Shown here in pieces: positions 8,231 to 17,188 of a stretch of 64,000 nt of DNA; the first letter of the stretch is position 1, and each line of letters begins with the position of its first letter. Position numbers and translations under genes: made by a program. Origin of the DNA: Sphingomonas sp. CROZ-RG-20F-R02-07 (GTDB taxonomy: Bacteria > Pseudomonadota > Alphaproteobacteria > Sphingomonadales > Sphingomonadaceae); contig NZ_JAKNQJ010000008.1 in assembly GCF_022662335.1 (NCBI RefSeq), positions 87,436 through 151,435 on the forward strand. The letters are read 5' to 3'. Under the pieces are notes generated by a model. The model was not told the origin of the DNA, ran no database searches, and worked only from the letters and a program-made list of their open reading frames with translations.

Positions 8231-9693
8231 GCTCGACTTTCCGCATTTCAGGCGGCGTAGCAGGCAAGTTCGATCAGGCGGTCGAGGATGCCATCTGGAG
8301 TTTTCTGCGGGGGCGGGTCGTGTCGGGACGTGGCGAAAGTCTGGTCTGCCCATAATTGTCGTCGACGGCAGCGAGCGCATCGCTGAAGGTCACAACTTCC
8401 TTGGCGTACCATCGTGCGGAACGCACGACGATGGTGCGGGCCTTGTGGATGTCGTCGGTGAACAGGGTGATGAGCGAGAACAGCGCCAGCAGCATGGGGG
8501 TAGTGCGAGCGATGGCGCGGTCGGTCCACTGACGCTGCGTCTCGACGCCGAGGTGGCGACGGACCTCGGCGAAGGTCACCTCAATCGACCAGCGGCGGAT
8601 GAACCAGCCGAGCATGTCGGCGGGCGAGACATCAGGATCGGTGGACAGGAAGGCCTGTGGCCTGAACCGTCCGGCGGGATCACGCACGATAAGTTAGCGC
8701 AGCGGCACGACTGGTCGGCCGGGGTGGCTCCAGACTGCGCATCCGGTAGCGAGTTCGACGCGCCGTTCGCCTTGGCCGTACCAGTCGGTGACGATATGCG
8801 TCGACCACGGGGTTGCCGGATCGGCGCGACGCCGCGCCAGCGTCGGGAGCCGTTCGCCGGTCCGCCGGGGGCGACCTCTCGTGCCTGGCTGGCGGGGTAC
8901 AGCCCGTGCGAACAGGCGCGCGTCGAGCCGCAGCCGCGTCACCATGCAGACATGGGCGCTCACGGCGTCGAGCAGGCCGATCGCGGAAAAGCCGCTGTCG
9001 GCGACCGCGACGATGCGCCGGTCCGGCAGCCACTTGGCAACCTGCAACAGCATATGCCGGGCGCCATCGACCAGTGACTTGTGGCGGACACCGCGCCGGT
9101 CGGCCCAGCGCTGCGACGGCATCAGCACGGTCAGGAACGGCAAAGCCCATACCCGCCGTGCCCATGGCACGGGCACCAGCAGCATGGCCGACAGCCAGCG
9201 CAGCCCGCTGGCTTTGACAAAATGGCCATGGCTCGAGCGCACCGGGTCGCGGTAAATGCCACGTGCCGCGATCTTCGCGCCCCAGCGCCGCTCGATCGTA
9301 TCGTCCAGCCCGATCACGACCGGCCCGGAGGGAACGAACGTCGCGACCAGCCGCGCCAGCAGAAGCCCGGCAGCCGCCAGCGCGGACCATCGGCTTCTGC
9401 TGAGAACATCGTGATATCGCGAAAAGTCCGCATCCTCACCGCGTCCCGTCACCCGCAACGCGGCTGCAACCGTCCGCCGATGCGTTGTAAGGATCGCCCC
9501 GGTCGCCAGCACCAGCAGGCGCTGCCAGGTCGGCTGCGTGAACAGGGTCCGGAACGGAGCCAGCCACCCTTCCAGCCGGTCCTGCCGGTCAACCGCTGCG
9601 CCCATCTGTCGTCTCCGTGACGGTTCCACCGTTCACGGAATCAACCAGCCCCACGATCCGACTCAACAGCCCCAAAAATGCGGAAAGTCGAGC
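8231..9693 (-). mobile_element. IS701-like insertion sequence with matching 17-18-bp ends
   Basis: The left end (GCTCGACTTTCCGCATTT, 8231-8248) and the right end (9676-9693, reverse complement) match exactly. TTA lies against both outer edges (8228-8230 and 9694-9696), and TTAG occurs at both junctions, which fits the short YTAR-type target of IS701 elements. The single gene inside is disrupted, so this copy is dead unless complemented. Confidence 0.82.
8248..9629 (-). pseudogene. IS701-like DDE transposase with in-frame stop and C-terminal frameshift
   Basis: The frame from ATG 9629 encodes the N-terminal two thirds with the first two catalytic acids in VVIGLDDTIERRWG and VAVADSGFSAIG. A TAA at 8694-8696 interrupts it, but the same frame resumes at once with LIVRDPAGRFRPQAFLST and contains the catalytic glutamate in RRWSIEVTFAEVRRHLG. 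Near 8305-8320 a second lesion shifts the frame; the natural ending ILDRLIELACYAA is found in a different frame, stopping at 8248. Two independent lesions show that this copy has been decaying for some time. Confidence 0.85.
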
Positions 9694-9694
9694 T

Positions 9695-9935
9695 TAGACG
9701 TTACCGCTGAAACGGTCGCCGCGAGGGCCGCTATTCGCCCGTCGGCGGCGCCGACAACCTGGCGGGCTACAGCTTACTCGTCCCTGGTAGCCCGACGACG
9801 TCGGCAAACCGCGCTCGGCGGGGCTGGACTGCGGGCGAGTAAAGCCGGCGGGCGTCAATGCCGCGACCGCCAGCCTATCCAGAACAACCAAGCCCACGAT
9901 CGGTATTATCTGATCATGACTTTCACAGAGGTGGA
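9695..9935. other. Intergenic stretch without recognisable gene
   Basis: Between the IS701-like right end and the terminator of the receptor gene. Both strands have short frames, but none shows a ribosome site, family motif or consistent composition. Confidence 0.5.
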
Positions 9936-9936
9936 G

Positions 9937-9963
9937 AAAAGCGGACGGCCCAAGACCGTCCGC
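9937..9963 (-). terminator. Rho-independent terminator of the TonB-dependent receptor gene
   Basis: Read on the minus strand: a perfect 8-bp stem GCGGACGG/CCGTCCGC (9941-9948 with 9956-9963), a 7-nt loop, then TTTT. It lies 10 nt beyond the receptor stop codon, the expected place for an intrinsic terminator. Confidence 0.8.
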
Positions 9964-9973
9964 CTCCTCCGGT

Positions 9974-12841
9974 TCAGAATTTGACACGAGCGCCGGCGGT
10001 AAAGTACGTCCCGACCTCATCGTAAAACGCGCTTCCGGTCGTGATCAGCGGTGGAGACCGATTGAACACGTTGTCGACGTTACCGAACAACGTGAACTGA
10101 TCGTGGACATGGAATTGAATGCCAAGGTCCAGGTAGGTCCGGGAGGCGACATTGTTGTTGATCAACCCCGAGGTGACGCCGGCGGCTGAGGTGGTGACCG
10201 CAGACAAATGATTGACCAGCCCCCCGCCGACATACCGGACGCGGGCATCCAATCCGACCGCTTTGCTCTCATAGGACAGGCTGCCCGTCGAGCGCCAATG
10301 CGGGTTCGCGTTGGCGGTGGCGTCGCCCACGTCACCGGCGCTGTTGATCCGGGTTACGCCCGTATCGACGATGAAGCGGGCGATGTAGGTGGCCAGGGCA
10401 CGAAACCGGATCGTGCCGGGAAGGCTTGCCTTGAAGCGCGAGAGCGGCGTGATGTACGACGCTTCCAGATCCAAGCCGTTGGTCTCGAAATTGGCAAGGT
10501 TTTGGGAGTTAGCGAACGCGGTAACCACGGTGCCCGTATTGTCGCGGACAATCCGGGCACATGCCGCCGTGCTTCCCGCATTGCAGGCTTGGGTCAGTTG
10601 CGATGCGGTCAGCGTAGTGATCGCGCCGGCGATGCTGATGTTATAGTAATCAACCGACACGCTGAAGCCTGGGAAGAACGATGGCGAGTAGGACCCGCCG
10701 ACCGTCAACGTACTGCCGATCTCGGGCACTAAGTTGGGGTTGCCGCCGTTGAATGTATTCACCAGCGTCGGATTGGCATTGTAGCCGGGCGTTCCGGCGT
10801 ATTTGGCAGCCTGCGCGTCGACTAGGGGACCGATGGTGATCCGCTGCGTCGAGAACAGTTCGGTAATGCTCGCCGAACGAATGTCACGCGAGCGTGTGGC
10901 GCGTAGCAGCAGGTCGTTGAACAACCGCAGCGTACCGCCGCCTTTCCACGACCAGATACCGCCGCTGGTGCTGTAGTCCGAATAACGAGCCGCACCGTTG
11001 AGGTCGAGCTTAACCTTGCCTTCCACGTTGATGAGCGGGACGGCAATTTCGCCGAAACCTTCCTTTACGTTGAAGCCGCCGGCCAGCGTGCTGGTGAAGA
11101 CTGGGAGCGCGAAGGTGCCCGCGATCGGAACGGTGCCGGGTTGGGCCGTTTGCTTCTCGTAACGTATCTCGCCGCCGATCACCGCGGTGACCGGACCAGC
11201 CGGCAGCGAGAACAGGTCGCCCTGGATCTGCGCCGACCCGGCATCCAGCTTGTTGAGGGTATGCGCGATCTGCGTGCCGGTCGTATAGGCGATCGCCGCC
11301 GGCGACACGTTGCCCGTGCCGAACGGATTGATCGGCGCGCAGGCGGCGTCGGTGACGGTGACCGCGTTGATCGCGCATATCGGGGTGCCGTTGGGCCCGG
11401 CTACCGCATTGATCGCATTGGCATATTGCGTCGCCAGACGGGAATTGGTCAGTTGCTGGTCGGTCGTCACCTCGCCATGACTATAGTGGGCGCTGTACTT
11501 GAACCGGCCAAACGAGCCGTCGATGCCGATCGCACCCTCGTAATCCTGCCGGAGCGAGTGGAGCCCGATCGTGTAGGCGTCGGGATAGAAGCGCCCCAGC
11601 TTGAAGCTCGTCTGCCCAGCGGCGGCCAGCTGATTCCTGATCGCTTGCGACAGAAACGGATTAGTGGCCGAGATCGTCGTCGTTGTCAGGGTGAGATCAG
11701 GAAAGAAACCAGAGTCAGATTTCGACCTTCCATACGTGCCGTCAACCCAGATCGTGGCCCGACCGACATCGTAACTCAGCCGTGCATACGAACTCAGGCG
11801 CTCGACCGGCGACGCCACGTTGATGTTGTCATAAAGGCTGGTAGCGTCGGCACCGCCGATCTGGCTGGCGTTGAAAGCCGCCGCACCCACTTGCGTACCG
11901 CCGCGGAACGGACGCAACGTGCCGTCCGGATTGAAGATTTGCCCCGCCAGCACGCCGCTGGTGATCAGGCCGCCGACCGCGGTATTGCCGTAGTTCACAT
12001 CCGGAGTCAGCTGGGTGCGCAGATCCGTGGTCGACGTCGGATTGACCCGCACCACGCCGGCACCCAGATTCGGTCGGCTTGCCCGACCATCTGGCCCGAT
12101 ACCCTCGTCGTTGACGTATTCGGCACCGGCGATCAGATGTCCCTTGCCCTCGGCAAATGACGTCCCGAAACTTCCATCGAACCCATAGCGCCGGCCATCC
12201 CCGCGCGACGAAATGCTGTCCTGAACGCCAAGCGAGAGGCCCTTGAGCTTGTCGTTCAGAATGATATTGACGACCCCGGCGACGGCGCCCGAGCCATAGG
12301 CGGCCGACGCGCCGCCAGTCACCACGTCGACTTGGCGGATCAAGCCGAGCGGGACGAAGTTCAAATTATTATCGCCGACGAACCGCCGCCCATTGAGCAG
12401 CGTCAGCGTCCGGACAGTGCCGAGGCCGCGCAGATCGACCGGCGCCGTACCGGTCGATGTATTGCCGATCGACACGGCGGGCGTCGTCGTGGCGCGAAAT
12501 TGGGGCAGGTCGTTCAGCGCCTGCTGGAGATTTGGCCGCGCGCCCTCGCGTAGTTCAGTAGTGCCGATAACCGTGGTCGGCGTCGGCTGGTCGAACCCCG
12601 CCCGATCGATGCGCGATCCCGTGACGACGATGTCTTCCGGGTTCTGCGGACCGGCGTCGTTGGCGGTGTTCTGGGGCGGCGTCTGCGCGGCAGTGCCCGC
12701 AGTCTGACCCTGTATGCTGTTATCGGACTGCAGTGCCGTTTGAGCATTCGCGGCTGCCGTATGCAGTAACACGACGGCAACCGCGGAACTGCTTGCCCCG
12801 CGAATTGCCAAGCTATTCCACGCCTTCACAGAAAATCGCAT
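9974..12841 (-). CDS. TonB-dependent outer-membrane receptor
   Basis: 955 residues. The order is a signal peptide (1-33, ending AANAQ), a low-complexity Gln/Thr/Pro stretch, a TonB-box-like EDIVVTGSRI near residue 70, a plug domain with VDLRGLGTVRTLTLLNGRR and GGASAAYGSGAVAGVVNIIL, then a long beta-barrel ending in phenylalanine (AGARVKF), the outer-membrane targeting signal. It should import a scarce large substrate with TonB energy. The plug sequence belongs to the class common in sphingomonads near peptidases. Its neighbour is an M14 carboxypeptidase in the same orientation, so a peptide or modified peptide is a reasonable guess for the substrate. Confidence 0.93.
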   Translation of the reverse strand: MRFSVKAWNSLAIRGASSSAVAVVLLHTAAANAQTALQSDNSIQGQTAGTAAQTPPQNTANDAGPQNPEDIVVTGSRIDRAGFDQPTPTTVIGTTELREGARPNLQQALNDLPQFRATTTPAVSIGNTSTGTAPVDLRGLGTVRTLTLLNGRRFVGDNNLNFVPLGLIRQVDVVTGGASAAYGSGAVAGVVNIILNDKLKGLSLGVQDSISSRGDGRRYGFDGSFGTSFAEGKGHLIAGAEYVNDEGIGPDGRASRPNLGAGVVRVNPTSTTDLRTQLTPDVNYGNTAVGGLITSGVLAGQIFNPDGTLRPFRGGTQVGAAAFNASQIGGADATSLYDNINVASPVERLSSYARLSYDVGRATIWVDGTYGRSKSDSGFFPDLTLTTTTISATNPFLSQAIRNQLAAAGQTSFKLGRFYPDAYTIGLHSLRQDYEGAIGIDGSFGRFKYSAHYSHGEVTTDQQLTNSRLATQYANAINAVAGPNGTPICAINAVTVTDAACAPINPFGTGNVSPAAIAYTTGTQIAHTLNKLDAGSAQIQGDLFSLPAGPVTAVIGGEIRYEKQTAQPGTVPIAGTFALPVFTSTLAGGFNVKEGFGEIAVPLINVEGKVKLDLNGAARYSDYSTSGGIWSWKGGGTLRLFNDLLLRATRSRDIRSASITELFSTQRITIGPLVDAQAAKYAGTPGYNANPTLVNTFNGGNPNLVPEIGSTLTVGGSYSPSFFPGFSVSVDYYNISIAGAITTLTASQLTQACNAGSTAACARIVRDNTGTVVTAFANSQNLANFETNGLDLEASYITPLSRFKASLPGTIRFRALATYIARFIVDTGVTRINSAGDVGDATANANPHWRSTGSLSYESKAVGLDARVRYVGGGLVNHLSAVTTSAAGVTSGLINNNVASRTYLDLGIQFHVHDQFTLFGNVDNVFNRSPPLITTGSAFYDEVGTYFTAGARVKF

Positions 12842-13109
12842 AATACCCCCCTGAACGCGCTTGATTTACCGCGCCAAATTTTTATACGGCGATCGTTTTG
12901 AATTAGGAACGATCTTGCAGGGACAGTTTATGTCGTCAAGGGGTTTCTAGCGAAATATGGTTCCAATCCCGGGACCAAGGCCGGGAACAGCTTAGCCTTC
13001 ACACCGCCCTCGACATGCATCTGGCCGAGAAGATAGATCAGCGAGTCAGCAACGTCTCTCCTTATGCGAGGTGGCGTTGCGCGTGCCCGGGGCGCATCGG
13101 GGCGAGCTG

Positions 13110-16100
13110 CTACTCGCCGCCGGTTGCCGTCGCGTTCCGCCGTGCCGCGCCCGCGTCGAGGTGGTTCCAGTTAAGCAGCGCGTTGAACGCCAGCCGGTAG
13201 CTTCCCTGCGTCTGCCACCGCCAGAACGGGCGCAACGCATACAGCACCATGTGCCCGTGCCCGAGCGTGACGTCGACGAGCAGCGGCTTCTTCGCGAGCA
13301 CCTGCCCGCCGCTGAGGAGCCCGCTGAGCAAGATGTCGTTCGCCGCGGCGGGAAACTCCATCACCACGCGGGGCTTCGGGACGGCGAAGGGACTGACCGG
13401 GCCCGGCGGCGTTTTTGGGACTTCGGCAGCGGCGGCGGGCGGTACGCCCTGCGCGGCGGCGTTGGCGTTGGGAACGCTGGTGGCGGCGGGACGCTCGAAC
13501 GGCGCGGGCATCGCGGGGTTCATGTTGGGCGTGGTGTTCTGCGCGACGCCCACACCCGGCCCGTTCGGGTCAAAATACGTATTGCTCGCGTCGCGCGCGG
13601 TCGCGCCCACCGTCATCACCGGGTCGCCGCCGAAATAGATCGGCATCTCCTTGCCCGCATAGCCATAGACCAGCGGGCTCGACCGGTCGGCGAACACGCC
13701 GCGCATCAGTGCGCCCTTGGTATAGAGCTGCGACGGCTTCTGGATGCTCACGCCCGGGGCCGCGCCGAAGCTCGCCAGCAGCTCCACCGTCGAGCCGTCG
13801 CCGAGCAGCGTTCCCCCAGCGCGCACAAAATCCTGCAGCGCCGCCAGCCCATCGGGGCCGAGCCCGCCGCGGATGTCGTCGGCGGAGTCGAGCACGCCGA
13901 GGTTCGGGGTCAAGGCGGTCTTCTTGTACGGGATCGGGTCCTTGCCCGTCATCGGCACGCCGACGATCTGGTCGCGCGGGCCGCTGCCGACGGTGGGATA
14001 GATCAGCACGTCGTACTTCGCCCGCAGCCGCCCGCGACGCGCCAGCGTGTCGGCGAAATAGCTGTACGGGATGCCGTAATGGTCGAGCGCGGCGCGCCAC
14101 CAGCCCTCGTCCTGCGTATAAACCCAGCTGTGCAGGAAACCGATGCGCGGCGCAGTCAGCTCGTGCGTCGCGACCGCCGGGACCGCAGCGACCGCTTCCC
14201 CGCGCAGGCCGAGCGTGGCGAGCACGCTCTCTACCGACGCACGGTTCGCCGCGGGCAGGATGAAGCTGCCCGTGGGGTAATGCTTCCCGCCTGCCTCGAA
14301 CGGGGCTTCGGCCGCAAGCATTCGCACGCCCTTGAGTCGGAAGCGAACGCCGACCAGCGCGGTGTCGCCGGTGTCGGCAATCAGCACCGTCCCGCCCGTG
14401 CCCGATAGTCCGCCCGGCGGCACGGCGTCGGCGGTCATCAGCGTCATCGGTCGGGTCAGCACCGACGCGTCTTTGACCGGCGACAGGCGGACGTTGCGCA
14501 TATATTGCATCGTCCAGCCGGTATCGTCATACGGCCGCGGGTTGGTCGCGGGATAGCTCTGCACCGCGAAATACATGTCGGCCAGCGTGCGATAGGGCTG
14601 GTCGGCGCGGATCACGTAATCGCCCGGCGCGACCGCCACGCCACCGGCGCTAAAGGCGGCGTCGGCGCGGCTGACCTCCACGCCCTGGCGGCGCAGATCG
14701 TTGATCATCTCCGCCACATTGCCCGATGCGTGCTGCGCCGCCGGGATTACCCAGGCGTTGACCGCGCCCGTCCGCCCGGTCTCGATCGACTGACGGTTCT
14801 TGATCCAGTAATTCTCGAGGTACAGCGCGCGATCGTCCGCGACGCGATGGAGTGCGAACAACAACCCCGATTCCTGGATGTTGACGCTGTTGCGCGGCCC
14901 CCATCTGATCGACGGCAACGGCGGGTTGGGCCGGTACCATTCATGGCTGGTGTCGACCGGCTCCAGCTTCAGATCGGGCTTGAGATCGGGGCCATAAGAC
15001 TCGACCTCGTAGAAGCGGCCGAGCGAGTTGTGCGTGTTGGCGATCCAGAACAGATAATTCGGCACCCAGCCGTCGTAAAAGCCGTAGGTCCACACGCCCG
15101 GCACGTTGCGCTTGCTCATTTCGGTCAGCTCGGCCTGGGCGAGCTGCCACCATTCCTGCGTCTGTAGCGGACTCAGCGACGGATTGTACGGCCCGGTGCC
15201 GGTCGAGACATACAGGTAGGAGCGCGCCTCGTGCAGGTCGTGGAGCACCGTCGGGTGCCAGTCGAGCACGCCGCGGGTGATGTTCTGCGTCAGCTTGAGC
15301 ACCTGCCCCATGCCGTCGCGGTTATCGTCGTGCGCGACGTACTTGCCCCAATACATATTGGGCGGGCGGACCTTGCCGGTCTTCTTGCCGTAGTAATAAT
15401 TGTCGACAATCTTCTCGCGCCCGTCGACCTCCACCACCGGCGTGATGAAGGTGATCACATTCTTGCGGATGTGGTCGATGAACGGCGTGTCCTCGACCGC
15501 GAGACGATAGGCGAGTTCGATCAGCGTTTCCGGCCCGCCGGTCTCGGGTGAGTGAATGCCGCTGGTGATCCAGTAGATCGGCTTGGCGGTTCTGATCAGC
15601 TCGCGCGCCTGCGCCTCGCTGGTCCGGCGCGGGTCGCCGAGCGCGGCGAGGGCCACCTTGTCGCGGTCAAGGTCGCGCAGCACATCGGCGTCCGCGACCA
15701 CGAGCGCGACCATGTTGCGCCCTTCCTCACTGGTCCCGAGCTGGAGCAGGCGCACCCTGGGCGAGGTGCGCGCGAGCTCGCGATAATAGCGCTCGATATC
15801 CGTCGCATAGGTCAGCTCGCCCGGCGTGCCCGGGATGCGGCCGAAGAACTTCAGCGGCGAGGGCACACTGTCCGACGCGGGCATGTGGTCGACCAGTTCG
15901 GTGCTGATCCGCTTGTCGGTGAGGTATTGGCGAATTAACCGGGTATATTCGGCGTCCTGCGGCTGGGCCGCCGTCTGCGCCGCAACGGGTGCGCCGATAA
16001 CGACGGTGCTCAAAAGGACGAGGTGCCCGAACCGACTTACCGGCAAGGTCGATCTCCGTTCGAAAGCGGGCTTTGCTTGAACCGCATCTGACACTCCCTT

Positions 16101-16124
16101 GCTGTCCATCGCCACGGCTCGCAT
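13110..16124 (-). CDS. Secreted M14-family zinc carboxypeptidase
   Basis: About 980-1004 residues. An N-terminal secretion signal (LVLLSTVVIGAPVAAQ) is followed by the M14 catalytic domain: the zinc pair lies in SGIHSPETGG (HxxE), and the third ligand is probably the histidine of LHDLHEARSYLY. The C-terminal half contains a class I amidotransferase-like segment (GIPYSYFADTLARRGRLRAKYDVLIYPT) and a Pro/Ala-rich linker before the conserved end FWRWQTQGSYRLAFNALLNWNHLDAG. It should trim C-terminal residues from peptides in the periplasm or outside. The start is uncertain: ATG 16124 and 16109 lack good ribosome sites, while TTG 16046 gives a clean signal peptide with GGAGA upstream. A broken paralogue flanks the Tn3 unit at 34.4 and 44.6 kb. 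Confidence 0.88.
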   Translation of the reverse strand: MRAVAMDSKGVSDAVQAKPAFERRSTLPVSRFGHLVLLSTVVIGAPVAAQTAAQPQDAEYTRLIRQYLTDKRISTELVDHMPASDSVPSPLKFFGRIPGTPGELTYATDIERYYRELARTSPRVRLLQLGTSEEGRNMVALVVADADVLRDLDRDKVALAALGDPRRTSEAQARELIRTAKPIYWITSGIHSPETGGPETLIELAYRLAVEDTPFIDHIRKNVITFITPVVEVDGREKIVDNYYYGKKTGKVRPPNMYWGKYVAHDDNRDGMGQVLKLTQNITRGVLDWHPTVLHDLHEARSYLYVSTGTGPYNPSLSPLQTQEWWQLAQAELTEMSKRNVPGVWTYGFYDGWVPNYLFWIANTHNSLGRFYEVESYGPDLKPDLKLEPVDTSHEWYRPNPPLPSIRWGPRNSVNIQESGLLFALHRVADDRALYLENYWIKNRQSIETGRTGAVNAWVIPAAQHASGNVAEMINDLRRQGVEVSRADAAFSAGGVAVAPGDYVIRADQPYRTLADMYFAVQSYPATNPRPYDDTGWTMQYMRNVRLSPVKDASVLTRPMTLMTADAVPPGGLSGTGGTVLIADTGDTALVGVRFRLKGVRMLAAEAPFEAGGKHYPTGSFILPAANRASVESVLATLGLRGEAVAAVPAVATHELTAPRIGFLHSWVYTQDEGWWRAALDHYGIPYSYFADTLARRGRLRAKYDVLIYPTVGSGPRDQIVGVPMTGKDPIPYKKTALTPNLGVLDSADDIRGGLGPDGLAALQDFVRAGGTLLGDGSTVELLASFGAAPGVSIQKPSQLYTKGALMRGVFADRSSPLVYGYAGKEMPIYFGGDPVMTVGATARDASNTYFDPNGPGVGVAQNTTPNMNPAMPAPFERPAATSVPNANAAAQGVPPAAAAEVPKTPPGPVSPFAVPKPRVVMEFPAAANDILLSGLLSGGQVLAKKPLLVDVTLGHGHMVLYALRPFWRWQTQGSYRLAFNALLNWNHLDAGAARRNATATGGE

Positions 16125-16141
16125 CCGTGCGAGACGCTGCA

Positions 16142-16593
16142 GGTGTCGAGAGTGTCAGACGGTCTCAAGCAGGACAACAGCTTTCTTGTCGGGGGCCGGC
16201 GATGGCGACGTCCGACCGATCGGTCGCTTCGCGCACCGCGGCGACGCAGATCGAGAGCGAGCATAGCCGGACGCGCACCGCGAGGCGCGACCTGGCGCGA
16301 CCTGGCCCGAGCAGAACCCGAAGAGCGTGCCGGTAGCGAGCAGTGGCGAGCCCGCGACAGGCAGTGCGAAGCTGCGAGCGGCCAGCACTGCCAACGAAAC
16401 CGCGAACGCGAGCTTCAAAATAGAACCGACGCTCCCAAGGTATGATGCGGTTGTCGGGCTGCGCCGACGTTAGTGGTCCATGTTTTGGCCCGGGAAGGCT
16501 TGGCCCTTCGCCGCTGACGAGAATATCTTATGCTGGCCTGCTTGACCCTCTTCGGATGGTCGGTAGCATCCCGATCAGGATCATATCAACGGG
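16142..16593. other. 450-bp gap without a convincing gene
   Basis: Lies between the M14 gene (minus) and the deleted serine hydrolase (plus). Short frames exist on both strands but none has a recognisable motif. It presumably holds the promoters of both neighbours. Confidence 0.5.
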
Positions 16594-17175
16594 ATGGGCG
16601 AGCATGAGATGGGATGGCGAGCGCATCGGCCTGTCCGGGGTTCGGCGATCAATGGGCCGGATTGCGCGGGCGGTGGTGTACTGTGGGTGGTCGTGACGCT
16701 TTCGCTGGCGTCGGGGACTAGCGCGCAGACGCCGCCCCCTGCGGTGCCGTCCGCTCATGCCGGGGCGAAACTGCGGTCTGCCGCTCAGGCGGTGCCGACG
16801 CCTGCGGCCCGACCGTTGCAAAAGGCTGATGTTGATGCGTGGCTGGACGGATTCTTTCCGCCGCAGTTGCAGGCGGGCGACATTGCCGGCGCGGTGGTCA
16901 TCGTCGTCAAGGATGGGCAGATGCTGACCCCACGCGGCTATGGCTATGCCGATGTGCAGGCTCGCCGACCGGTCGATCCGGCGACCACCATGTTCCGCGT
17001 CGGCTCGGAATCGAAGCTGTTCACCTGGACGGCGGTGTGGACGGCATGGCTGGCCTGGACGGCACCGCGCGGCTGGTTCGCGAAGCTATGGGCCACCCTG
17101 CTGGTCGCCGCGGCGGTAATGGCATGGTGGGGAGCGCTGGCCTTCCACCTAATCGGCTTCGGCCATGATTACTGA
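16594..17175 (+). pseudogene. SxxK serine hydrolase with a large in-frame internal deletion
   Basis: The 193-codon frame joins the two ends of a protein like the 667-residue serine hydrolase at 53.8-55.8 kb. The first part matches its secreted N-terminus through the active-site segment (DVDAWLDGFFPPQLQAGDIAG, GYGYADVQARRPVDP, then SKLFTWTAV with the SxxK serine). It then passes straight into the last membrane segment (AWWGALAFHLIGFGHDY, compare YFAVGFHFIGLTGNY). About 480 residues holding the YxN and HxG motifs are gone, so it cannot be an active hydrolase. Short TGGACGGC repeats at the seam suggest slippage or short-repeat recombination. The exact start is unclear, since a frameshift may lie near 16675. 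Confidence 0.8.
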
Positions 17176-17188
17176 AAGGGGAACCGGA

